From assembly GCA_947565865.1 (NCBI GenBank), contig CANOHT010000019.1, forward strand, positions 1 through 57,349: 57,349 nucleotides of DNA. The letters are read 5' to 3'. Both the position numbers and the translations under genes were made by a program. Under the pieces are notes generated by a model. The model was not told the origin of the DNA. It searched no databases and saw nothing but the letters and a program-made list of their open reading frames with translations. The DNA comes from an uncultured Clostridia bacterium (GTDB lineage: Bacteria > Bacillota > Clostridia > Christensenellales > Aristaeellaceae). This document shows positions 42,304 through 49,249 of this stretch, in pieces; position 1 is the first letter of the stretch; every line of letters begins with the position of its first letter.

Positions 42304-42570
42304 TCAGTCCTTCCTTGTCTCTTTGCGGGCTGTCAGCGCGCTTTTAACCGTCACGCCAGGGAGATTGCCCAGCTTGCCTGTCATCGCTCCGACAGCCTCA
42401 TTGGAGCCCTCGACAATCAAGCCGATCACCGCCGTGCCCGTATCGTGGTCTGGAACGCCGATCCGGCCCTTAATCATGTCGCCATACAGGGACACAACGC
42501 GATTGACCTCCCCCGCGCAGGCGCGATTCTCCATGACAATCCCTACGAAGCCAAGCCGATTTTCACTCAT
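42304..42570 (-). CDS. TM1266-like iron-only hydrogenase system regulator family protein
   Basis: This 88-residue ACT-like small protein shows NRLGFVGIVMENRACAGEVN, then MIKGRIGVPDHDTGTAVIGL, and GKLGNLPGVTVKSAL. The pattern is that of the TM1266 family, usually annotated as a regulator linked to [FeFe]-hydrogenase maturation, though no mechanism is established. GGGAGG supports the ATG at 42570. It heads an operon with the NitT/TauT-type transporter, and the operon is preceded by a 185-base structured leader ending in a terminator. Confidence 0.85.
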   Translation of the reverse strand: MSENRLGFVGIVMENRACAGEVNRVVSLYGDMIKGRIGVPDHDTGTAVIGLIVEGSNEAVGAMTGKLGNLPGVTVKSALTARKETRKD

Positions 42571-42755
42571 GGGACAACCTCCCAAAGTACAAAAAATGAT
42601 CCAATGCACCGCAGACAGCGGAGCTATGGATCACAGTCAATATGCAGCATAAGCCTGCCCCCTTCCCATCTCCCGATCAGGCTTGCCCGAGCGGTCAATC
42701 AGGTTATCGTTACCGCCTCCGCCGCACGTTGCCGCTGAGCTTTGGCCGTCAATGC
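42571..42755 (-). promoter_or_regulatory. Candidate riboswitch/attenuator leader of the TM1266-ABC operon
   Basis: The minus-strand leader runs from about 42755 to the start codon at 42570. It can fold as a three-way junction. P2 is 42691-42695 with 42712-42716. P3 is AAGCCTG/CAGGCTT (42651-42657 with 42678-42684) closing a purine-rich 20-base loop. P1 is GCGGAG/CTCCGC (42717-42722 with 42618-42623). The 3' strand of P1 is also the right-hand inner strand of a terminator hairpin (42597-42633) followed by six Ts just before the ribosome site. P1 and the terminator therefore exclude each other, as in a transcriptional riboswitch. I could not match it to a known class; the CUGAGA/thi-box of TPP riboswitches is absent. 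Confidence 0.6.
42591..42633 (-). terminator. Leader terminator upstream of the TM1266-like gene
   Basis: On the minus strand TGATCCA (42627-42633) pairs with TGGATCA (42597-42603). An inner stem (42606-42612 with 42618-42624, one mismatch) adds to it, and TTTTTT follows (42591-42596). It ends 20 bases before the start codon of the downstream gene, so it must be bypassed for expression. Confidence 0.85.
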
Positions 42756-42761
42756 AAGACC

Positions 42762-42767
42762 ATTATA
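42762..42767 (-). promoter_or_regulatory. -10 box of the leader transcript
   Basis: TATAAT on the minus strand, about 190 bases upstream of the TM1266-like start codon. No good -35 hexamer is seen at 16-18 bases (best TTTTCA), so activator help is possible. Confidence 0.55.
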
Positions 42768-42803
42768 CACCAACGAAGCCCAATTGAAAAGAAGAATTTC
42801 AAA

Positions 42804-42828
42804 GGGACGCCGCAGATCGCGGCGTCCC
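42804..42828 (-). terminator. Terminator after ctpA-like gene
   Basis: A perfect 10-bp stem (42804-42813 with 42819-42828) is followed on the minus strand by TTTG. It lies 14 bases after the protease stop codon and separates it from the leader promoter. Confidence 0.75.
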
Positions 42829-42841
42829 ATCAAAATATCGC

Positions 42842-44077
42842 TTATTGCAGCTTTTGCTTCATGACCTCCAGCGCGCGGGCAAGCTGCGGGTCGCTGAGAT
42901 CACCGAACTGATACATGCCGTTGTCATCCTCAGCCAGGGCAATGGTTTCGTCCGGGGTGATGCCGATCTTATGCACCGCGTTGCCGTTGGGCGTGTAATA
43001 CTGGGCGACGGTCATCTGCATACCGGAGCCGTCCTCGCCCACGGGCACCACAATCTGCACAATGCCCTTGCCGAAGCTCTGGACGCCCACCACCGTAGCG
43101 TCCGCGCGGTCCTGCAGGGCGCCCGCCAGAATTTCGGAGGAGCTGGCGCTGTTCTCGTTCATCAGCACCACCAGCTTAACGTCCGTCTTGCCGTCCTTGG
43201 TGTAGGTATACTCGCGGGTACCATCTTTGTATTCCAGGTAATACAGAACGCCTTTATCCAGGAAAAGGTTGCCAATGGTCTCGGCATCATTCACCCAGCC
43301 GCCGGGATTGTCCCGCAGGTCAATGATAATGCCCTTGGCCCCCTGGGCCGTCAGGTTTTCCAGCGCCTCGGTGAATTTCACCGCGCAGTCGCCCGCGAAA
43401 TCATACAGATAGATATAACCGATATCCTCCGCCAGCATGGTGGAATCCACCCGGGTCACATGCACCTGCGCGCGGGTCATGGTGAAGGTGATTTCCTCGC
43501 CGTCCCGCAGGAAGGTTACGTCTACATCCGTGCCCGGTGTGCCGCGCATGATGTCCACAGCGTCGTTGACGCTGTACGCATCCACATAAAGATCTCCGAC
43601 CTTATAGAGAATATCTCCGCGATGGACGCCTGCCGCCTCTGCCGGGCCGCCCTTGAAGACACGGCTGATGGTGCAGATTCCCGTCAGATAGGAGGAGGAA
43701 ATTTGAATGCCGACGCCGGCGTACTCTCCTTCATCATCCTCCCACATTTCGGCGTAGGCCTCGGGCGTGTAATAGAAGGTATACGGATCGTTCAGCCCCG
43801 CCAGCAGCCCGGCCGCCGCGCCCTGAAGCATGAGGGACGGGTCAACCTGCTGATAGAAATATGTCTCGGACATATCCATCAGATCCAGGAGCGTGTCAAA
43901 CTGCTTGTAGCGCTCGTAATCGGCCTTGGAAATAGTCACAGTCGCGCCGTCATCCGATACAACCGCCTTATCCTGACCCAGCATGTTCGTCAGGCCTGCC
44001 ATCGGCCAATAAGCGCACCCGCCCAGCAGGCAGACAGTCAGCGCCAGGCATATCACAAGCGTCCATTTTTTGCTCAT
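42842..44077 (-). CDS. S41-family C-terminal processing peptidase, lipoprotein
   Basis: This 411-residue CtpA-like serine protease begins with a lipoprotein signal (LTVCLLGGC, so Cys21 would be lipidated). A PDZ domain follows (about 115-195, YAGVGIQIS and GGPAEAAGVHRGDILYKVG) and then the S41 catalytic domain. The Ser is in NENSASSSEILAGAL and the Lys in SFGKGIVQ. Such proteases cut C-termini of wall-zone proteins and can act in sporulation signalling (CtpB cuts SpoIVFA). With SpoIVFA encoded in this window a link is possible but unproven. It follows the PucR-like gene with a 24-base gap. Confidence 0.93.
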   Translation of the reverse strand: MSKKWTLVICLALTVCLLGGCAYWPMAGLTNMLGQDKAVVSDDGATVTISKADYERYKQFDTLLDLMDMSETYFYQQVDPSLMLQGAAAGLLAGLNDPYTFYYTPEAYAEMWEDDEGEYAGVGIQISSSYLTGICTISRVFKGGPAEAAGVHRGDILYKVGDLYVDAYSVNDAVDIMRGTPGTDVDVTFLRDGEEITFTMTRAQVHVTRVDSTMLAEDIGYIYLYDFAGDCAVKFTEALENLTAQGAKGIIIDLRDNPGGWVNDAETIGNLFLDKGVLYYLEYKDGTREYTYTKDGKTDVKLVVLMNENSASSSEILAGALQDRADATVVGVQSFGKGIVQIVVPVGEDGSGMQMTVAQYYTPNGNAVHKIGITPDETIALAEDDNGMYQFGDLSDPQLARALEVMKQKLQ

Positions 44078-44101
44078 TCTACTTTCCTCCACGGACGGGG
44101 C

Positions 44102-45148
44102 TTACTTGCGCGCAGGGCGGTCGCCGCCGCACTTTTTCAGTTCCATCAAAATTTTGAAGGTCACTGCGTCTTCAAAGGTGCGCAGATCAAGGCCGGTCTG
44201 CTTGAGCACCTTATCCAGCCGGTAAACCAAGGTATTGCGGTGGATGTACAGCTGGCGCGCCGTATCGGACAGGTTCAGATCCTTCTTAAAGAACATGTCG
44301 ATGGTGTACAGCATTTCCTCGTTAAACAGCCTTGCCGTCTTGCGGTTGAAGAGCAGGCTATGATAGTGGCTGCTGATGTCCTGGGGCAGCTCCATCAGGA
44401 AGCGCTCCAAGATCAATCGGCTGAAGACGTAGATGCTGTCCTCCGGCTGGAAAATCCGGCCGACCTCGATGGCCCGCCGCGCCTCGGCATAGCTTTCCCG
44501 GATTTCATCAATGGTATGCCGCTCACGGCCTATGCCCACGGTCATTTGATGGGCAGTCTCCCCCATCAGCGTTTCCTGCAGGGCCTGCGCGTACATCACA
44601 AGCTCGTCCATCGCCTCAACGCTGGTCATATCCTTCAGCAAAACGACCGTATGGCGATCCATATCAATCAGCACGTCCTGCTCCTCAATGGGCGTGATGT
44701 CTCTGAGGAGATCGAAGGCGCGCACATTCTCCGTCTGCACCATATGGAATACCATGACGCAGCGGGGCAAATCCTTGGGGATGCGATGCTCGTTGCTCAG
44801 CGCCTCCAGCTCCGCGCCGGACAGATCGCCGCTCAGAGTACGCCGATAGACATCAGCGCTGTCCTCCGTATGGTTTTCAGCCTCTGCCAGCTGATTGAGC
44901 ATCGCGCCAGCCAGCATGAGCATATCCTGCGCGCCTGGAGCGCCTTCGGGGCAGCACAGCGCCACAGAGGGCTTGCGCAGCATGAGATACCACTGGCCGC
45001 GAATCACGGTGGGTATGCCTTCCGCCACCTTGGGCAGCGTCGCTCCCTCCTGGCCACCCTTGATCTCACCGTCTCTGTCAATCATGGTGATTGGAACCGA
45101 AAGCCGCGCCAGCACGGACTCCATCCGCTCCATCAACTGCTTATCCAT
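44102..45148 (-). CDS. PucR/CdaR-like transcriptional regulator
   Basis: This 348-residue protein has a C-terminal helix-turn-helix of the PucR/CdaR type (about 285-335, NLSDTARQLYIHRNTLVYRL). Before it lies a GGDEF-like central domain (about 150-260, VGIGRERHTIDEIRESYAEA), and the N-terminal sensor is of unknown specificity. Members sense sugar acids, purines or amino acids. It is co-transcribed with the downstream S41 protease and may regulate its own operon. A palindrome lies upstream of its promoter. Confidence 0.88.
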   Translation of the reverse strand: MDKQLMERMESVLARLSVPITMIDRDGEIKGGQEGATLPKVAEGIPTVIRGQWYLMLRKPSVALCCPEGAPGAQDMLMLAGAMLNQLAEAENHTEDSADVYRRTLSGDLSGAELEALSNEHRIPKDLPRCVMVFHMVQTENVRAFDLLRDITPIEEQDVLIDMDRHTVVLLKDMTSVEAMDELVMYAQALQETLMGETAHQMTVGIGRERHTIDEIRESYAEARRAIEVGRIFQPEDSIYVFSRLILERFLMELPQDISSHYHSLLFNRKTARLFNEEMLYTIDMFFKKDLNLSDTARQLYIHRNTLVYRLDKVLKQTGLDLRTFEDAVTFKILMELKKCGGDRPARK

Positions 45149-45201
45149 TTGGCTATCTCCCTTCCAAAGCGGCGCATCCGGCTGACGCGCTAATCTTCGT
45201 T

Positions 45202-45229
45202 ATTATACCACAGCTTTCTCCATCTGCAA
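45202..45229 (-). promoter_or_regulatory. Promoter of the pucR-ctpA operon
   Basis: On the minus strand TTGCAG (45224-45229) and a perfect TATAAT (45202-45207) are separated by 16 bases. Confidence 0.7.
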
Positions 45230-45257
45230 AGAGCAGCCCAACGCTTAAATCCAAACA

Positions 45258-45278
45258 TTTTGTGAAATTTTCACAAAA
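45258..45278. promoter_or_regulatory. Perfect 21-bp palindromic operator
   Basis: TTTTGTGAA, three bases, then TTCACAAAA: 9-bp arms without mismatch. It lies about 30-50 bases upstream of the pucR -35 box, a typical activator position. The arms resemble Rex (TTGTGAA/TTCACAA) and CRP/FNR (TGTGA/TCACA) sites, but the spacing is one base short of both. Confidence 0.65.
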
Positions 45279-45316
45279 CAGCTGCAATGCGGATAGAATT
45301 TCTCCTTCGCGTACAG

Positions 45317-45343
45317 AAAAAAACGGCTTCCTTGCGGAAGCCG
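45317..45343 (-). terminator. Intrinsic terminator of the msmK-like gene
   Basis: On the minus strand CGGCTTCC, a GCAA tetraloop and GGAAGCCG form an 8-bp stem followed by seven Ts. It starts about 28 bases after the stop codon. Confidence 0.9.
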
Positions 45344-45370
45344 TCCATAGCGCACCTGATTCAGCCGCCA

Positions 45371-46492
45371 TTAGCGGGTCAGCAGGGTCAGCTTGGTCTC
45401 CTTATCGAAGAAGTGCAGACGATTCACATCGAAAGCGATCTTGATCTTGTCACCAGCGCGGCTGGTGGTACGGGGATCAACGCGAGCAATGATGTTGTCG
45501 TTCTTGCCGGTGGTCTTCATGTACAGGTAGGTCTCGGAACCCATCTGCTCGGTCACTTCCACATCCACGTCGATGGTGGCGGTGGGGAAGCTGGCCAGCA
45601 CGGCGGCGTCATCATGGATGTTCTCAGGACGGATACCCATGACAACTTCCTTGCCGATGCAGCTCTCGTCAGCAAACTTGGAGACCTTGCTCACGGGCAC
45701 AACGATCTTATTGTCGCCGAAGGAAGCCACAACATCCTGGCCTTCCTTGGACAGCGTCACGTCGAAGAAGTTCATCTGGGGGCTGCCGATGAAGCCGGCG
45801 ACGAACTCATTGGCGGGGAAATCATACAGGTTCTGGGGGGTATCCACCTGCTGAATCACGCCGTCCTTCATAACCACGATACGGGAAGCCATGGTCATGG
45901 CCTCGGTCTGGTCATGCGTAACGTAGATGAAGGTGGTCTGCAGGCGCTGATGCAGCTTGGTGATCTCGGTACGCATGGCAACGCGCAGCTTGGCGTCCAG
46001 GTTGGACAGAGGCTCGTCGAACAGGAAGACCTTGGGCTCACGGACGATGGCGCGGCCCAGAGCCACACGCTGACGCTGACCGCCGGACAGAGCCTTGGGC
46101 TTACGGTTCAGCAGGTGGGCGATGTCCAGGATCTTCGCGGCGGCTTCCACCTTCGCCTTGATCTGATCCTTGGGAACCTTGCGCAGCTTCAGGCCGAAAG
46201 CCATGTTGTCAAACACAGTCATATGGGGATACAGGGCGTAGTTCTGGAACACCATGGCGATATCGCGATCCTTGGGCGCGACATCGTTGACCAGCTTATC
46301 GCCGATGTACAATTCACCCTTGGAGATTTCCTCCAGACCGGCGACCATGCGCAGGGTGGTGGACTTGCCGCAGCCGGAAGGACCAACCAGCACGATGAAC
46401 TCCTTGTCCTCGATGTCCAGGTTGAAGTCGCTGACAGCGGTCACATTGCCGGAGTAGATCTTGTACACATTCTTCAGGGATACGCTTGCCAT
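45371..46492 (-). CDS. msmK: Sugar ABC transporter ATPase (MsmK/UgpC/MalK-type)
   Basis: This 373-residue ATPase has Walker A GPSGCGKSTTLRM, VFQNYALYPHMTV, LSGGQRQRVALGRAI, VFLFDEPLSNLDAKLR and VTHDQTEAMTMA. A C-terminal TOBE/regulatory region follows (about 235-373), with MGIRPENI. It is the type of ATPase that energises several CUT1 sugar importers in trans. No sugar permeases or binding proteins are adjacent, which fits a shared multitask ATPase. The start at 46492 has GAGGAGG. The gene is monocistronic with promoter and terminator. Confidence 0.94.
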   Translation of the reverse strand: MASVSLKNVYKIYSGNVTAVSDFNLDIEDKEFIVLVGPSGCGKSTTLRMVAGLEEISKGELYIGDKLVNDVAPKDRDIAMVFQNYALYPHMTVFDNMAFGLKLRKVPKDQIKAKVEAAAKILDIAHLLNRKPKALSGGQRQRVALGRAIVREPKVFLFDEPLSNLDAKLRVAMRTEITKLHQRLQTTFIYVTHDQTEAMTMASRIVVMKDGVIQQVDTPQNLYDFPANEFVAGFIGSPQMNFFDVTLSKEGQDVVASFGDNKIVVPVSKVSKFADESCIGKEVVMGIRPENIHDDAAVLASFPTATIDVDVEVTEQMGSETYLYMKTTGKNDNIIARVDPRTTSRAGDKIKIAFDVNRLHFFDKETKLTLLTR

Positions 46493-46553
46493 TGTAATAC
46501 TCCTCCTCTGAGTGTCATCCACAGGCCTATACCCGTGTTGTGTGACTACGGTT

Positions 46554-46582
46554 ATTATACCTGCTTTTGCCGCAAATGTGAA
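46554..46582 (-). promoter_or_regulatory. Proximal promoter of msmK
   Basis: On the minus strand TTCACA (46577-46582) and a perfect TATAAT (46554-46559) are separated by 17 bases, about 60 bases before the start codon. Confidence 0.65.
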
Positions 46583-47000
46583 TTGCCCGAATTGACAAGC
46601 ATTTTTCGCATTCTTTGTTCACAATGTATGCGCGGGTCGGAATGCGCCCGATTGCGACATTTGCTTTTCATCCCGGGAGGCCGCGCCTTCACCCTTGGGA
46701 CGGGCCAGTCCACCACATTTGGTTTCCTCGGCGGGAGTATCATACCGTATCGTCCGCTTTCCTGTCAATGGACGAAACTGACAAGTCTTTGCCTGCTGAA
46801 TTGGGCGTGATCCCTTGTTTTGTCAAACCATGGCGACGCAGGAAGAACCCATCGCGCCTCTCAATCAAGAAAGGCCCGTCTCATCCTGCGAATTTTTTCA
46901 TATCTGGCAAAATACTTCTTCACATGAACGAACGGCCCGGAAAACGCTGGCCGTCCGACCGGCGGCAGCGTATAAAAATGTCAAAGCTTTCCTGCCCTCG
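46583..47000. other. Intergenic region upstream of msmK
   Basis: No gene is supported. A 62-codon plus-strand frame (46831-47015) lacks a ribosome site. A second minus-strand promoter candidate is present: TTGACA (46763-46768) and TATGAT (46739-46744), 18 bases apart. This would give msmK a 5' leader of about 240 bases. Confidence 0.5.
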
Positions 47001-48131
47001 CTATTGCTGCTTTAGGGCGTCCACCGGCTGCATGGCGGAGGCGCGGATGGCGGGAAGCACGCCGAAGCCCGCGCCCAGGAGCGCCGCCCCCAGCAGGGTG
47101 ACGGCTGCCGTGGCCGGTGACAGCGCCGTATCCAGCCCGATCAGCCAGCCGAAGCCGCGAATCATCCCCATGCCTATCATCATGCCCAGGATACCGCCCA
47201 TCACCGCGTAACCCATGGCCTCCAGCAGAAACAGCGCCGCGACCTGACGCGCCGTGCCGCCCACCGCCTTCATCAGCCCGATCTCCCGCCGGCGCTCCCG
47301 AACGGATACCAGCAGAATGTTCATCACGCCGATGCCGCCGGTGAGGACGCATACCGCCGCCACGCAGGCCAGCACCATCACAAAAATCCTGATGACCGAC
47401 CTTGCTGCGTCGATCTCGTTTTGCAGCGTCGCCGCCCGATAGCCGTCCCCCAGGGCGGAGAGCGCCATCGCGGCCACGTCGTCCGCCTTTACGCCCCGCG
47501 GGACGGCCATGGTAATCTCGCTGACACCGCTCCCGGCATAGGTATCCAGCAGCGTTTTCAGCGGCAGATAAACTGTACCCGCGGCAGCCTGACCGGCAAT
47601 GGGCTGCAGCGCGCCCACCACCGTCACCATGCGATTGCCAAGCTCAATCCGCTGCCCCAGCACCTCCTCGCCCCACAGCTCCAGCAGCGCCTGATCCACC
47701 AGGGCGACGGGCCTGCCCTCGTCAAACTCCCGGGGCATGAACATTCTGCCAGCCGACAGCTGCGGATGCAGCACCTTGCTCACACCCCCGTCATAGCCCG
47801 CCACGGTGACAGCCGCCGCCTGGCCATGATAGAGCGCCGCGCCTGCCGTGTACGCGGTGGCGCAGGCGTCCGCTCGGGCCGCTGCCTCGACAGCTTCAGC
47901 GCTGTTCGGCGTCAGACGACCTCCGCTCCCCTGCTCCACAGTGATCCATACCTTGTCCACGCCCAGCTTGTCAATCTCGTTTTCCACTTGAATCTGTCCC
48001 GCCGCGCCCAGGGTGACCACCGAAAGCACAGCCGCCACGCCAACGGCCAGCCCCAGTATGGTCAATACGGTCCGCAGGGGATTTTTCATCAGGCTGGTTC
48101 CTGAAAGCCAGGCCGCATCCGTCAATTTCAT
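47001..48131 (-). CDS. MacB-like ABC transporter permease (FtsX fold)
   Basis: This 376-residue protein has an N-terminal helix (MKNPLRTVLTILGLAVGVAAV), a large extracytoplasmic MacB_PCD domain (about 45-240), and three C-terminal helices in an FtsX domain, with GGIGVMNILLVSVRERRREIG and MKAVGGTARQ. Such permeases export antibiotics or peptides or act as mechanotransmitters. It overlaps the adaptor gene upstream by 4 nt. No ATPase gene lies in this operon, though one is normally next to it. Confidence 0.9.
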   Translation of the reverse strand: MKLTDAAWLSGTSLMKNPLRTVLTILGLAVGVAAVLSVVTLGAAGQIQVENEIDKLGVDKVWITVEQGSGGRLTPNSAEAVEAAARADACATAYTAGAALYHGQAAAVTVAGYDGGVSKVLHPQLSAGRMFMPREFDEGRPVALVDQALLELWGEEVLGQRIELGNRMVTVVGALQPIAGQAAAGTVYLPLKTLLDTYAGSGVSEITMAVPRGVKADDVAAMALSALGDGYRAATLQNEIDAARSVIRIFVMVLACVAAVCVLTGGIGVMNILLVSVRERRREIGLMKAVGGTARQVAALFLLEAMGYAVMGGILGMMIGMGMIRGFGWLIGLDTALSPATAAVTLLGAALLGAGFGVLPAIRASAMQPVDALKQQ

Positions 48132-49120
48132 GGCGCCGCCTCCCGTACCCGCTGTCCCGCCACCGTATCTTCCCCGGAGAGAACCACCGCCGTATCCCGG
48201 GGCATATCAACCCAGCAGCATGTTTCGTCAGCCATCAGCACCGTCACGGGCATCTCATAGCAGCGGCCGTCCGCCACCCAGCGCACCGTATCCCGGTCGC
48301 TGACGGCCTCCACCGGCAGCACCGGCACCTGATACGCCCGCTCGCGGATGATCTCAACCTCCACCTTGGCTCCCATGGGCAGCTCGAGTGGCTCCTCCGG
48401 CGTCACAGTCACCGGACAAACACTTTGTCCGGCCACCGCCGTAACCGTTCCGATGTCCGTCACCACGCCCCTGGTCTGCACCTGTCCATTCCAGAGGATG
48501 CGCGCGCTCATGCCCGGGGCGATGTCCGCCGCGTCCTTTTCCACCATGGCGCACTGGATTTCCTGGCTTTCCTCGCTCAGCGTCACTCCGGGCATCCCTG
48601 CCGCAGCCACGCCGTTCTTAGCTACGTTCACCGCACGGACAATGCCATCCGACTGGGCGCGCACGGTCAGGCTTTCCATGGCCTCCCCTGCCTGCTGAAC
48701 AGCCGCGCCCCTTTCAAGCTCCACGGCCTGCCGCCATCCTGCGGCCAAATCCTGCTGAAAAACAGCCAGCGTTTCCCCCGTCTCCTGTCGGCTCAGGGCA
48801 GCGGTCACAGCGCGCTCCTGCGCCTCGCCGTTCATCCGGTACAGCGCCTGCCCCGCCTTCACCCGATCCCCCGCCGACACATACACCGCGCTGACGACGC
48901 CCGCCGCGGGGGACATCGCCGCATATTCCCCCCGCCCGCGCAAAACGCCGGACGCCGCCGTAATCCGCTCCACGTTGCCCAGGGTGACGCTGCACAGCGT
49001 CACCCTCGCCTCCCGCTCCGTGGGCCGTCCGCACCTGACAGCCCAGGGAATCAGCTGCATCAGCAGCACCGCCGCCGCCGTAATCAGCAGCATCCATCGT
49101 GTCGCCCGCACCCTATTCAT
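48128..49120 (-). CDS. HlyD/MacA-like periplasmic adaptor subunit
   Basis: This 330-residue protein has one N-terminal membrane helix (about 8-30, WMLLITAAAVLLMQLIPWAV), a lipoyl/barrel-sandwich half (YAAMSPAAGVVSAVYVSAGD), a short helical hairpin, a second lipoyl half (VRAQSDGIVRAVNV) and beta-barrel domains to the end. It pairs with the MacB-like permease. The start is uncertain: 49120 gives a helix close to the N-terminus, and 49180 has an AAGGAAA site. Confidence 0.85.
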   Translation of the reverse strand: MNRVRATRWMLLITAAAVLLMQLIPWAVRCGRPTEREARVTLCSVTLGNVERITAASGVLRGRGEYAAMSPAAGVVSAVYVSAGDRVKAGQALYRMNGEAQERAVTAALSRQETGETLAVFQQDLAAGWRQAVELERGAAVQQAGEAMESLTVRAQSDGIVRAVNVAKNGVAAAGMPGVTLSEESQEIQCAMVEKDAADIAPGMSARILWNGQVQTRGVVTDIGTVTAVAGQSVCPVTVTPEEPLELPMGAKVEVEIIRERAYQVPVLPVEAVSDRDTVRWVADGRCYEMPVTVLMADETCCWVDMPRDTAVVLSGEDTVAGQRVREAAP

Positions 49121-49202
49121 CCGCGCATCCCGCCTTCCTTCATCACGCGTACTATTTCCATTTCTCCCGGCGTTCATCGCGGCAAAGGTTTCCTTACGGC
49201 GC

Positions 49203-49235
49203 AAAAAAAGCTCGCTTTCCCAAGAGAAAGCGAGC
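49203..49235 (-). terminator. Intrinsic terminator of the L,D-transpeptidase-CapA gene
   Basis: A perfect 10-bp stem, GCTCGCTTTC/GAAAGCGAGC (49210-49219 with 49226-49235), is followed on the minus strand by seven Ts. It separates this gene from the macA-macB pair. Confidence 0.9.
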
Positions 49236-49249
49236 CGCAAGGCAAGCGT

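Noticed and set aside
42571..42755. Leader considered as a TPP riboswitch because of the NMT1/THI5-like binding protein
   Set aside because: ACCTGAT occurs, but the CUGAGA element and the remaining thi-box order are missing.
42845..45193. Open frame of 782 codons on the plus strand
   Set aside because: It is antisense to the ctpA-like and pucR-like genes, is rich in His/Gln/Arg as expected of a shadow frame, and has no ribosome site. Similar long shadows at 45287-46810 and 48425-50455 were rejected for the same reasons.
45258..45278. Palindrome called as a Rex box
   Set aside because: The centre is one base too short for TTGTGAA-4-TTCACAA, so it is reported only as an unassigned operator.
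46831..47015. 62-codon plus-strand frame upstream of msmK
   Set aside because: No ribosome site and no recognisable protein pattern; it overlaps the 3' end of the macB-like gene.
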